From the NCBI GenBank assembly GCA_020002185.1, contig CM034541.1, forward strand, positions 27,364,319 to 27,428,318: DNA of 64,000 nt, given 5' to 3'. The position numbers and the translations under genes were made by a program. Positions 10,431 to 25,400 of the stretch are shown here, in pieces. The notes under the pieces were generated by a model, which did not search any database, was not told the DNA's origin, and was given only the letters and a program-made list of their open reading frames with translations. The DNA is from Paraescarpia echinospica (taxonomy: Eukaryota > Annelida > Polychaeta > Sabellida > Siboglinidae). Numbering within the stretch: position 1 is the stretch's first letter; every line of letters starts with the position of its first letter.

Positions 10431-13400
10431 TATATATATGTGTGTGTGTGTGCGTGTGTATATATATGTGTGTGTGTCTGTCTGTGTGTGTGTGTGTGCA
10501 TGTGTGATGTGTGTGCATGTGTGTGTGTGTGTGTGTGGGTGCGTGTGTGTCAGACACTATACGTGCGTGTGTGTGTGTACATGCGTGTACACTTGTGCAT
10601 GTGTGCGTGTATGTGTTTGTGTATGGTGACCCCTAATTATGAAAGTAGTATTGTCTAACTGTGGGAAATCCCAAAGCAAAATCAACTTTTAAACGAGAAA
10701 AAAAAAAAAATTAATACAGAACTGAATTAATGTTGGGTTTGTAAGTCAAAAGAACTGCTCAAAATGTTTTACAAATTACCAATTATTGACTGTTTCTAGT
10801 AATAGTTTTATTATATCTACTGTTTATTTCTCAAGTATTTCTAAACAAATCTCTCATCACATTTATTAAATGCATAGGTACAACTTCTAGCTAGAACTCA
10901 ATTAGGTGCTTTGAAAGCAACAACATTTGATCTATTGTTTGGAGAAACAGGTTAATTATTGGCTTTTAACCAAATCATTCATAAATTGATTTACTGGTTA
11001 TATGGAAGTATTAATGTTGACCTATACCACGTCTAAGAGCAGTAACCATAAACAGAAACCTACTGGAGTAGTAGGTCAGCTAGATAAATTACCTGTCCAT
11101 CTTCTTTGCGAGGAAAGATCTTTGCCACAAATTTGAGATCAAAGAGCATCTGTAAAGCTCTGTTTTGTGTCAACGTCAACTGTTCCTGTCCTGCGTCACC
11201 ACTCTCGACAGTGTCACCTGCATTGACAGATGCTTTCTGGCTGTCGTTGAGGAATGTTTCGTATGTAGTGACTATCCCGTCTGATATTTCCACCACCATG
11301 TTGCCCAACGTCACTCTGTGACGGTGAAAGTTTACAGTGACATTTAAAGATTGTTTCAGTCTCAGACAACCTGTCATATTATGTATAGAAAACAAACAGT
11401 ATATACTGCCTGGTATATTTCTTGTTAGTTATTTGGAGAATATGCTGCATTGATAAATCGCTGGGCAAACATACAGCAAGTGGATGATGTTCTAAATCAC
11501 TAATGCGTATGTCATCGAATGAGTGTTTACAAATTGTTAGAAAAGTTGTTATTGAATAAATGTGTACGATTAACAAAATAAGAAAGATATTTTCAAACAA
11601 GATGGTACCAAAATAAAATTTGTAAATAATAAAATTACTTTATTGTATAGCCTTGACTCGACATGTTTATTGTAGTTTGACAGACTTGGAGCTAGCTAAC
11701 TGCTTCACAAGCAGAGTCTGTTTGAATGGAGCTAGCTAACTGCTTCACAAGCAGAGTCTGTTTGGAATGGAGCTAGCTAACTGCTTCACAAGCAGAGTCT
11801 GTTTGGAATGGAGCTAGCTAACTGCTTCACAAGCAGAGTCTGTTTGGAATGGAGCTAGCTAACTGCTTCACAAGCAGAGTCTGTTTGGAATGGAGCTAGC
11901 TAACTGCTTCACAAGCAGAGTCTGTTTGGAATGGAGCTAGCTAACTGCTTCACAAGCTGAGTCTGTTTGGAATGGAGCTAGCTAACTGCTTCACAAGCAG
12001 AGTCTGTTTGGAATGGAGCTAGCTAACTGCTTCACAAGCAGAGTCTGTTTGGAATGGAGCTAGCTAACTGCTTCACAAGCAGAGTCTGTTTGGAATGGAG
12101 CTAGCTAACTGCTTCACAAGCAGAGTCTGTTTGGAATGGAGCTAGCTAACTGCTTCACAAGCAGAGTCTGTTTGGAATGGAGCTAGCTAACTGCTTCACA
12201 AGCAGAGTCTGTTTGGAATGGAGCTAGCTAACTGCTTCACAAGCAGAGTCTGTTTGGAATGGAGCTAGCTAACTGCTTCACAAGCAGAGTCTGTTTGGAA
12301 TGGAGCTAGCTAACTGCTTCACAAGCAGAGTCTGTTTGGAATGGAGCTAGCTAACTGCTTCACAAGCAGAGTCTGTTTGGAATGGAGCTAGCTAACTGCT
12401 TCACAAGCAGAGTCTGTTTGGAATGGAGCTAGCTAACTGCTTCACAAGCAGAGTCTGTTTGGAATGGAGCTAGCTAACTGCTTCACAAGCAGAGTCTGTT
12501 TGGAATGGAGCTAGCTAACTGCTTCACAAGCAGAGTCTGTTTGGAATGGAGCTAGCTAACTGCTTCACAAGCAGAGTCTGTTTTGAATGGAGCTAGCTAA
12601 CTGCTTCACAAGCAGAGTCTGTTTGGAATGGAGCTAGCTAACTGCTTCACAAGCAGAGTCTGTTTGGAATGGAGACAGTCACGTACTGGGTAGATCCAGT
12701 CACGGTTTGACTACGTCACCATCAACGTTATACGCTCCTCACCAACAACGTTTACACAAGGAATATGTGTACATAACATTACTAGTGCGTCATGACATCT
12801 GCTAGCTCAATCTTTCTCATTTAGACAACTTTGCCTTATGTTTTTGTCATAAAGAAAAGCATTTTGGAGACCATAATTTCAAAAAAATTATGCAAGAGAA
12901 TGTGCGAATGTTCAAAGTGTTCAGCATCCATTTTTGATTGCTTGACGGGCCTTGTTGCTAGGCAACAGATCATATGATGGATAGGTGAAGTGTGGATGTG
13001 TGCCATGTGTTACCTGTCGATAGTGTGGGCGCCGACTCTGTTAATGTTCTCACAGAGTTCGTAGAGCAGAGAATGGAGATGACTGGATGCCTACAAACAC
13101 AAAAAAAGATAAGTTCTTACATAGTGCCGTATCCAGTCCTTAGCTCTGCTCAAAGCACTTCACACCCCCCCCCCTTTACTCCCTGTAAGACCTGCTTACT
13201 TGTACACCATCTCGACTTCCCAGGGAAGAATTCAGCCACACTGCAATTAATGCTCGAAAACTATTCATACACAAGTAGCCACCGCTGTCTGTAGCCAGGT
13301 ACTCATTCATACAGCTGAGTAAACTGGATCAACATGAAGTGAACGAACTTGCCCAAGGTTCAACACAGCAGCACAATAATAATAATTGTGTTTATTTTTC

Positions 13401-16400
13401 CAACATAAGAACAATACACAAAGTGTGATACATCAAAAAATAATTATGTCAGAAAAAAGGGATATACTAAAAGAAAATTCTTATATTTGTATACCCCTAT
13501 GAATTATCTGCTTACAACACATGACAAAGATTACATAAATACACATTAATAATAGTAATTTTGTAATAATCGCTATTTTATATTGACATGCAGCAGATTT
13601 TTAGCAGTGACATGTATTTTTTTACATATATTTCTCGACAATGCGACATTTGAACCAGGGTTCTATCGAGTGAGAGTCCGATACTCTAGTTCCTTCACCA
13701 CTGTAAACAACAGTTCAACATAAGACGACGACGAAGCAAAACCCTTGAATGTCATCTGCTGCGTTTAATTCAATTTTGCTGTCTTTGAGAAATAGAATTC
13801 CACAAATACGATATTGTAAAGTTTACTTATTTATTACATTGATCATAATTTGTTACACTTCTTCCTATGTGTAAGTACTGACCGCAATTGTAATCCTAAA
13901 TGACCGAGTTGCATCATCAGGAAATGTAATTAATGCTGCGTCCTCAACTGGTTTACTCCGTCATGAAACCAGTTCTTTCATGTCCAAATATTTAATATGT
14001 GAATAGTTCAAAATAAATAAATAACAATCGCTTGAATTAATTCCTGGGTAGAAATTAAATAGGCTATGATTTTACCAAGACTACATACAGAAATTTTGCA
14101 CAGATGAACTAATATGTCGTCCTGGATACTGGGTAGTTTTGATTTATCACAAAATTAATTTCAAATGAGACGAGCGAAAAAGCCTTTAACTTACGTGCAT
14201 CGGTACGTGGATGGTGGACTTCATGGCCGTTCCCTCCTCTGTCTCCTCCTCTATTTCTATGTCATCCCATCTCTATAGCAACCACAAACATCCTATTTCT
14301 ATATCATCCCATCTCTATAGCAACCACAAACATCCTATTTCTATGTCATCCCATCACTATAACAACCACAAACATCCTATGTCTATGTCATCCCATCTCT
14401 ATAGCATCCACAAACATCTTATTTCTGTCATCCCATCACTATAGCAACCACAAACATCCTATTTATATGTCATGCCATCTCTATAGTAACCACAAACATC
14501 CTATTTCTATGTCATCCCATCACTATAGCAACCACAAACATCCTATTTCTGTCATCCCATCTCTATAGCAACCACAAACATCCTATTTCTATGTCATCCC
14601 ATCACTATAGCAACCACAAACATCCTATTTTATGTCATCCCATCTCTATAGCAACCACAAGCATCCTATTTCTATGTCATCCCATATCCATAGCAACCAC
14701 AAACATCCTAATTCTATGTCATCCCATCTCTATAGCAACCACAAACATCATATTTCTATGTCATCCCATTACTATAGCAACCACAAACATCCTATTTCTA
14801 TGTCATCTCATCTCTATAGCAAAAACAAACATCCTATTTCTATGTCATCCCATCTCTATAGCAACCACAAACATCCTACTTCTATGTCATCCCATCTCTA
14901 TAGCAACCACAAATATCCTATTTCTATGTCATCCCATCTCTATAGCAACCACAAACATCCTAATTCTATGTCATTCCATCTCTATAGCAATCACAAACAT
15001 CCTAATTCTATGTCATCCCATTTCTATAGCAACCACAAACATCCTATTTCTATGTCATCCCATCTCTATAGCAACCACAAACATCCTATTTCTATGTCAT
15101 CCCATCTCTATAGCAACCACAAACATCCTATTTCTATGTCATCATCCTATCATCCTATATGCAATCACAAACATCCTATTTCTATGTAGCAACCACAAAC
15201 ATCCCATCACTATAGCAACCACAAACATCCTATTTCTATGTCATCCCATCTCTATAGCAATCACAAACATCCTATTTCTATGTCATCCCATCACTATAGC
15301 AACCACAAACATCCTATTTCTATGTCATCCCATCTCTATAGCAATCACAAACATCCTATTTCTATGTCATCCCATCACTATAGCAACCACAAACATCCTA
15401 TTTCTATGTCATCCCATCACTATAGCAACCACAAACATCCTATTTCTATGTCATCCCATCACTATAGCAACCACAAACATCCTATTTCTATGTCATCCCA
15501 TCTCTATAGCAACCACAAACATCTATATGTCGCATACCAATTATCCTCTTAATACTTTGTCTCATATTTTCATCACAACATGTGGAGTTTATTTTTTAGA
15601 AACTGTACAGGCGCTTACATAATATACACAGATGGACATGTCAAACAGGTACTTTGTAACACAGTTTCTGGTTAAGAGCAAAGCCATGGCTGTAACCATT
15701 CACACACACATACAAAATAATGACACTGAATATCTATAACCAACAGCTGTCACCACATGGTAATTATTCCAATAAAATGATAACTAATAATTTGTACAAC
15801 AGGCAATATTAAAAGAAAATGAACTGCCTTAACCAGAAAATGGATGCATTTCAATTTAAACCTATCTCAATATACATTACATTGGTGCTTTTTGTGGAAA
15901 GTACCACTTGCTGATCCTGCTCAAGTGGTGTTTTCGTGGACTAACACGGGTCACCATTGTGATTGGCTGTTTTCACCTGCGATGAACATATAAATGGGAA
16001 TAAAATTTAAAACTGTTGAGACCAGAACAAATACTCTTGCTTTGATTGGCCTTCTCTGCAATAAATATATAGGGTCGATCATAACAATTGGAAAAAAAAC
16101 AGGATAAATCCATCGGGAAAAAAATTTGAACCATGGACCATGGGAAAAGTGGTACTTTCCTCCTGATAACACCTGTGGTTTTCTGTGTGAATTGAGCCAC
16201 TAAAGAACATCCTGAAGAGATGAGAAAGTGGTCCTACCATGCTGCCTCGTAGAATGGCCTTAGGGCTAGGGTCAAGGAGAGAGGTCGCGAACTGTGACAC
16301 GAGACGGCGGCAAATGTGTGTCGTCCACAAACTGCGGGAACACGACATGACATGATGAGACTGACAAGGTAATAAAGTCATAATAAAAAAAGTAAGTTCT

Positions 16401-19400
16401 TTTATGGTGCGGAATCCAGTCATTAGGATTAGTCAGTCCTTTACACTTTCTACCTGGCAGACTGTTCAATCAAACCCTGGGAAGTATTCAGCCACACTGC
16501 AATTACTATTCGTACACACAAATCCACCAACGTCTATTGCCTGGTACCCATTTATACACCTGAGTGAACTAGAGTAATGTGGAGTGAACAAACTTGTCCA
16601 AGGTTCGAGATGGCAGGAAGAGGAATCAAACCTGGAATCTCTTGACTGAGAGTTTGACGTTCTAACACTGTGCCACCGTGCTCTATAACAATACATGCAT
16701 TTCTATTCCAAACAAGTGTCGCTATTTCTCAATCTATGAAGTATACCCCTTAAATCTGCTAGGTTTTGTTAGGTGTTTACAAAACATCAAACATATTTTC
16801 TCTTTAACCACAATCAGTTTATCATTCAATTTTATACTCGCATGATAAACACAAAACATTTTATTTTATCAATATTTTGAAAACTGAAATACTCCTTATA
16901 AATTTGGAGAATGACCAAGACTTTTGTCTTGATGTGTCTCTGAGCTTTCTGAGGACTTACACACAAATAAAGATGTCTTACTATTATTTTATAATACCCC
17001 ACCTGAAGACCTGCTGACTAAACTGTTGCAGGTCTGTCTTGAGTTGGACCCACTGTGGGTTTTCTTGGGTCTTTGAGAGCCCCCTGGTAAACCCTTGAAC
17101 ACTTCTTCTTGCAGACCTACGTGCAACAAAGTCACAGTTAATATATAATCATGATAATCCGAATAGGTTATCATGGTGTTTCTAGTAATGTGAAATTATG
17201 GAAGAACATGTCTTAATCAAACAATTCCAAAATGACCATTCTGCACAAACAAGATTCAGATTATTACATTTTTACCCTACTTTTTGGTCACCGAAATAAA
17301 ATAAGTTCCATTTGAAATTTTGAAAGTCTTCAACGAAATAATTTTTTTTATACAAGAAAAATAATAGTTAAAATTTATTAAAGTTAACACTGAACTAACC
17401 CAACACACCCAAGAAAATATTCTACCTATACATGCATGTATATAAGAAAAAAAACAAAATTATGATAAATTGCATAATAAATTAGAATAACTTTTATAAA
17501 ACAGTAAAGTAACTCACTTCGATATAATTATGGTATTTTTAATACAAATCACAAATTACTTTACACTTTCATTATTACACGACTTCTATACCAACATGTT
17601 TTTATCTTTATTTCTACAAATGTGTATGAAATGGAGAGAAATATAAAACGCCAATGCACCTAGAGTTGTCCAGATTGTCAAGCACCGACCCGCCTACACA
17701 ACATTGTAGTTCCGGGCTGAGCTCACAGAGGGCAGCAGTGAGGCGTGCGAGAAGCAGAACTCTGAAACATTATAGGTTCATCTCAAGTGACCTCACCTCA
17801 AGAACAGCAGTGCAGAGAAACCAGCAAATATCCAGATTTGTTTACAGTACAGAAGGTGTAAGATAATTACACTAAAGTACAGGTGGTGTACACTGTTACA
17901 GTTCAGACGGATGGTGTAACAAAATTAAAGTATGTGGCGTAATCTGACAGACCTGTCTACCACAAGCACTTCCTGTCAGTAATCCTAATTTTCATTGATA
18001 CTAATTTTCATGAATACAGGCCTGCTGTCTGTAATAGTTCAAAGACATGTCAAGTGTCCGGAAAGCAACACCACTGTCAGTAATACTTGAACACTGGGGC
18101 TGGGACGTTCCTGTGACGATCCTTCCATATAATTTCTTGCATATAATGTTACACAATACTACATTTATGGTACTTTTGAAGTCCAAATAGCGCTTCAGTT
18201 TGTGCCAGTTGATGCCGGTGCGGCTGTTGTTACCACGTAAAGTGCTTGAAACAACAGCACGGTTCGATGCAAACCAACGCCAGGTCGACGAGTGAAATAA
18301 TGAACCTGTAGTACATGGATATAACGTTTCATATTTTGCATCATTTTATCTTAAAATTGCATATTATGTGAAACAACATTGATACGGAGTTGAGGAAAGC
18401 GATATATAGTGTATAGGGCGCGTTGATTCACTGGAAATTTTTATTTAGAAGATGGACGATCTCACAATGGAACTTTAACAAGAACTGTGCTATGATGGAA
18501 GTGAGAGCCTAAGTAGGTCGAGTAGTTGGGTCAGTGAGTGGACATCAGTTGACCGCATCACTCTACCTGTGGATGATGGTCAAGCAGCTGTGGGGGTCAG
18601 GTGATGTATCCAGCTGCTCCTTGCTCTGGTCCAGCTGGTCACTCAGGTGGTCAAGAAGTCTGGATACAACAGTGGACACACCATGACATACACCGGTATT
18701 GGAATACTTATGTGTAAAACACTTATCATATGTATAAACCTTGTTTACTAATATAATGTTTTATAAAATGTGGTACTGAATAGTTATGTATTTGATGAGT
18801 ACGTATTTTTAAAGAAAAAACAACTGGTGTTATGGTTATATTATTACTTTAACTTCTTTTTTATGAATGGCCTGCCATGAATTGAACATGAGAATTAAAT
18901 GTCTTATGATTTCTAGGTAATGTCACATGCGTAAATTTGTACTAGGCTATACATTAGACAGTATTGTAGAGGTTTTTATGAGTAACAGGAAATAATTACA
19001 AGTGTTACATTTCTTCTTGCCCTTTTTTAACAATTGTACATATCTATAATTTAATAATACTTTATTTTGTTTGTTGTTGTTGTTTCATTCATTCATTATA
19101 TCTGTACAGTCACTGTCAATGACATTCATTCATTCTATCTGTACAGCCACTGTCAATGACATTCATTCATTCTATCTGTACAGTCACTGTCAATGACATT
19201 CATTCATTCTATCAGTACAGTCACTGTCAATGACATTCATTCATTCTATCAGTACAGTCACTGTCAATGACATTCATTCATTCTATCTGTACAGTCACTG
19301 TCAATGACATTCATTCATTCTATCTGTACAGTCACTGTCAATGACATTCATTCATTCTATCTGTACAGCCACTGTCAATGACATTCATTCATTCTATCAG

Positions 19401-22400
19401 TACAGTCACTGTCAATGACATTCATTCATTCTATCTGTACAGTCACTGTCTATGGCATTCATTCATTCTATCTGTACAGCCACTGTCAATGACATTCATT
19501 CATTATATCAGTACAGTCACTGTCAATGGCATTCATTCATTCTATCTGTACAGCCACTGTCAATGACATTCATTCATTCTATCTGTACAGCCACTGTCAA
19601 TGACATTCATTCATTCTATCTGTACAGTCACTGTCAATGACATTCATTCATTCTATCTGTACAGTCACTGTCAATGACATTCATTCATTCTATCTGTACA
19701 GTCACTGTCAATGACATTCATTCATTCTATCTGTACAGTCACTGTCAATGACATTCATTCATTCTATCTGTACAGTCACTGTCAATGGCATTCATTCATT
19801 ATATATGTACAGTCACTGTCAATGACATTCATTCATTACATCAGTACAGTCACTGTCAATGACATTCATTCATTCTATCTGTACAGTCACTGTCAATGAC
19901 ATTCATTCATTCTATCTGTACAGTCACTGTCAATGACATTCATTCATTCTATCTGTACCGTCACTGTCAATGACATTCATTCATTCTATCTGTACAGTCA
20001 CTGTCAATGACATTCATTCATTCTATCTGTACAGTCACTGTCAATGGCATTCATTCATTCTATCTGTACAGCCACAGTCAATGACATTCATTCATTATAT
20101 CAGTACAGTCACTGTCAATGACATTCATTCATTCTATCTGTACAGTCACTGTCAATGGCATTCATTCATTCTATCTGTACAGCCACTGTCAATGACATTC
20201 ATTCATTATATCAGTACAGTCACTGTCAATGGCATTCAGTCATTCTATCTGTACAACCACTGTCAATGGCATTCATTCATTCTACCTGTACAGTCACTGT
20301 CAATGACATTCATTCATTCTATCTGTACAGCCACTGTCAATGACATTCATTCATTATATCAGTACAGTCACTGTCAATGACATTCATTCATTCTATCTGT
20401 ACAGCCACTGTCAATGACATTCACTCATTCTATCTGTACAGTCACTGTCAATGACATTCATTCATTCTATCAGTACAGTCACTGTCAATGACATTCATTC
20501 ATTCTATCTGTACAGTCACTGTCAATGACATTCATTCATTCTATCTGTACAGTCACTGTCAATGACATTCATTCATTCTATCTGTACAGTCACTGTCAAT
20601 GGCATTCATTCATTATATATGTACAGTCACTGTCAATGACATTCATTCATTATATCAGTACAGTCACTGTCAATGACATTCATTCATTCTATCTGTACAG
20701 TCACTGTCAATGACGTTCATTCATTCTATCTGTACAGACACTGTCAATGACATTCACTCATTCTATCTGTACAGTCACTGTCAATGACATTCATTCATTC
20801 TATCAGTACAGTCACTGTCAATGACATTCATTCATTCTATCTGTACAGTCACTGTCAATGACATTCATTCATTATATCTGTACAGTCACTGTCAATGACA
20901 TTCATTCATTCTATCTGTACAGCCACTGTCAATGACATTCATTCATTCTATCAGTACAGTCACTGTCAATGACATTCATTCATTCTATCTGTACAGTCAC
21001 TGTCTATGGCATTCATTCATTCTATCTGTACAGCCACTGTCAATGACATTCATTCATTATATCAGTACAGTCACTGTCAATGGCATTCATTCATTCTATC
21101 TGTACAGCCACTGTCAATGACATTCATTCATTCTATCTGTACAGCCACTGTCAATGACATTCATTCATTCTATCTGTACAGTCACTGTCAATGACATTCA
21201 TTCATTCTATCTGTACAGTCACTGTCAATGACATTCATTCATTCTATCTGTACAGTCACTGTCAATGACATTCATTCATTCTATCTGTACAGTCACTGTC
21301 AATGACATTCATTCATTCTATCTGTACAGTCACTGTCAATGGCATTCATTCATTCTATCTGTACAGCCACTGTCAATGACATTCATTCATTATATCAGTA
21401 CAGTCACTGTCAATGACATTCATTCATTCTATCTGTACAGTCACTGTCAATGACATTCATTCATTCTATCTGTACAGTCACTGTCAATGACATTCATTCA
21501 TTCTATCTGTACAGTCACTGTCAATGACATTCATTCATTCTATCTGTACAGTCACTGTCAATGACATTCATTCATTCTATCTGTACAGTCACTGTCAATG
21601 GCATTCATTCATTCTATCTGTACAGCCACAGTCAATGACATTCATTCATTATATCAGTACAGTCACTGTCAATGACATTCATTCATTCTATCTGTAGAGT
21701 CACTGTCAATGGCATTCATTCATTCTATCTGTACAGCCACTGTCAATGACATTCATTCATTATATCAGTACAGTCACTGTCAATGGCATTCAGTCATTCT
21801 ATCTGTACAACCACTGTCAATGGCATTCATTCATTCTACCTGTACAGTCACTGTCAATGACATTCATTCATTCTATCTGTACAGCCACTGTCAATGACAT
21901 TCATTCATTCTATCTGTACAGCCACTGTCAATGACATTCATTCATTCTATCTGTACAGTCACTGTCAATGACATTCATTCATTCTATCTGTACAGTCACT
22001 GTCAATGGCATTCATTCATTATATATGTACAGTCACTGTCAATGACATTCATTCATTATATCAGTACAGTCACTGTCAATGGCATTCAGTCATTCTATCT
22101 GTACAACCACTGTCAATGGCATTCATTCATTCTATCTGTACAGTCACTGTCAATGACATTCATTCATTCTATCTGTACAGTCACTGTCAATGACATTCAT
22201 TCATTCTATCTGTACAGCCACTGTCAATGACATTCATTCATTCTATCTGTACAGCCACTGTCAATGACATTCATTCATTCTATCTGTACAGTCACTGTCA
22301 ATGACATTCATTCTATCTGTACAGTCATCTGTCAACAGACATTCATTCATTCTATCTGTACAGTCACTGTCATTCTATCTGTGGCATTCATTCATTCTAT

Positions 22401-25400
22401 CTGTACAGTCACTGCATGGTTCATTCATTCTATCTGTACAGCCACTGTCAATGACATTCATTCATTCTATCTGTACAGTACTGTCAATGTCATTCTATCT
22501 GGTCATTCAGTCATTCTATCTGTACAGTCACTGTCAATGACATTCATTCATTCTATCTGTACAGTCACTGTCAATGACATTCATTCATTCTATCTGTACA
22601 GCCACTGTCAATGACATTCATTCATTCTATCTGTACAGTCACTGTCAATGATTCATTCATTCATTCTATCTGTACAACCACTGTCAATGGCATTCATTCA
22701 TTCTATCTGTACAGTCACTGTCAATGACATTCATTCATTCTATCTGTACAGCCACTGTCAATGACATTCATTCATTCTATCTGTACAGCCACTGTCAATG
22801 ACATTCATTCATTCTATCTGTACAGTCACTGTCAATGACATTCATTCATTCTATCTGTACAGTCACTGTCAATGACATTCATTCATTCTATCTGTACAGT
22901 CACTGTCAATGACATTCATTCATGTCACATCAATGACATTCATTCATTATATCAGTCACTGTCAATGGCATTCATTCATTCTATCTGTACAGCCACTGTC
23001 AATGACATTCATTCATTCTATCTGTACAGTCACTGTCAATGGCATTCATTCATTCTATCTGTACAGCCACTGTCAATGACATTCATTCATTCTATCTGTA
23101 CAGTCACTGTCAATGACATTCATTCATTCTATCTGTACAGTCACTGTCAATGACATTCATTCATTCTATCTGTACAGTCACTGTCAATTACATTCATTCA
23201 TTATATATGTACAGTCACTGTCAATGACATTCATTCATTCTATCTGTACAGCCACTGCCAATGACATTCATTCATTCTATCTGTACAGTCACTGTCAATG
23301 ACATTCATTCATTCTATCTGTACAGTCACTGTCAATGACATTCATTCATTATATATGTACAGTCACTGTCAATGACATTCATTCATTCTATCTGTACAGC
23401 CACTGTCAATGACATTCATTCATTCTATCTGTACAGTCACTGACATTCATTCATTCTATCTGTACAGTCACTGTCAATGACATTCATTCATTATATATGT
23501 ACAGTCACTGTCAATGACATTCATTCATTCTATCTGTACAGCCACTGTCAATCATTCATTCTATCTGTACAGTCACTGTCAATGACATTCATTCATTCTA
23601 TCTGTACAGTCACTGTCAGTGACATTCATTCATTCTATCTGTACAGTCACTGTCAATGACATTCATTCATTCTATCTGTACAGTCACTGTCAATGACATT
23701 CATTCATTCTATCTGTACAGTCATTGTCAATGACATTCATTCATTATATATGTACAGTCACTGTCAATGACATTCATTCATTCTATCTGTACAGCCACTG
23801 TCAATGACATTCATTCATTCTATCTGTACAGTCACTGTCAATGACATTCATTCATTCTATCTGTACAGTCACTGTCAATGACATTCATTCATTCATTCTA
23901 TCTGTACAGTCACTGTCAATGACATTCATTCATTCTATCTGTACAGTCACCGTCAATGACATTCATTCATTCTATCTGTACAGTCACTGTCAATGACGTT
24001 CTGTTTATTCTGGTTTTCTAGTAATAATTCAGTTTCTGAAGTATATGTTGAATAACTTGGTAGTGATCTCCATCTCCAAAACCCATTATCTATACTGCCA
24101 AGTGCTGACTGGATGCAAGTTTCAGCTTGGTTTCCGAGGATCTAGGCACAAAAGAATTTATATAATTTATTATTATAATTTAGATTCAGAAATGACTAAC
24201 AACTGACTGAGAACTAAAAGTCCCACCTGTGAATACAGTCACTGCTGGCAGTCTGGATGAAAGAAACAACTGTTTCTCGGTCGGCAAACTTGTCAAATGG
24301 ATCGACAGCAAACACCGGCATATCTGCGCCTTCAGACATCGTCCGGCCACCAGCAGTGCTGCCCTCTTCTGGTGTATCGCTGGCCACGATGTAATGACTG
24401 GCGTCCTCCAGCAGCACGCGCAGCTTGTTGTCCAAACTCTGGCAAAGTCTGACGGGAATAATGTGTACAAAGATATTGCAATAACCCCAATCGTGGAATA
24501 CTAAAATATCCATTCACCAGAAGCATCTAGTTTTGTTCCAACTATAACAATATGAATGTTTGTACCACCTGAGACCACTTGAAGTGGAAAAAGGCTCTAC
24601 ATAAAATATAAAAACATTTTGTAAAAGCTAAACAGCATACAATGGCTGATTAAAACAGAAAATTAGTGTATACAACAGAGTAAGACAACAACTATGAAGA
24701 TAAAACAGCCAATTAATAATGAAACACAGACTATTTTACCAAAACGCATAAGGTTACATTCGGTGTGTGCTATCTTAAAATTTGTTTTATAAGTAATTTA
24801 TTTTATAAGCAACTTATAATATACAGTTAATTAATGTTATCAGTAATTTATTTCATAAGTACTGGGGTAACTCATTTAAAATGTAACTTATCAAATAAGC
24901 ACTAGCAAATTGTTATTCACAGAAAACAGATTATGCTCGTCTATACATCTATAAAACTAATACAAAACCAACTACAACTAACTAAAAAAATCATAGAATC
25001 ACATCCAGTGATGCCTAGATGGTGCCACATACCTCTGTGCGGCGGGCGTGTAGGCGTAGGCCTTCATCATGAGAGAGCCACCCTGTGAGATGTTCTTGTT
25101 GTTACCGGCAACCACCCACGCCCGATTGGGCGGGATGTCATGGGCACTCTCCGTCCAGATGTAGGTGGCAAGGTTCCTCTCAGCCAGGGTGGCACTGAGG
25201 GGACAGGGAGAGGGGGAAAGTGCTTCAGTTTTCACATAGCCCTATATCATAGTGCTTACGACTGCAGTGCATTCTCATATTAGATCAGCGATGTGTTAAA
25301 TATTAAAACAAAACGTGTCCCATCTGCATTAATGCTTTTAACAACCATTTTAGTCTCCGGAAAAAATACCTGCTACATACCTGGAACTATATTAATATAC

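Noticed and set aside
11689..12673. 41-bp array as a third splice-junction array
   Set aside because: I compared its unit with the borders of exons 24 and 25 and saw no shared sequence.
14591..15622. 343-codon plus-strand ORF in the 42-bp array
   Set aside because: The period is a multiple of three, so the frame stays open; the meaningful strand is minus, where the unit copies the COG1 exon 23 junction.
19378..23659. Many 60-136-codon ORFs with [14 protein letters not shown]
   Set aside because: Period artefacts of the 37-bp array.
19088..24000. CRISPR-like regular repeat
   Set aside because: Units are directly adjacent with no unique spacers, and the DNA is eukaryotic.
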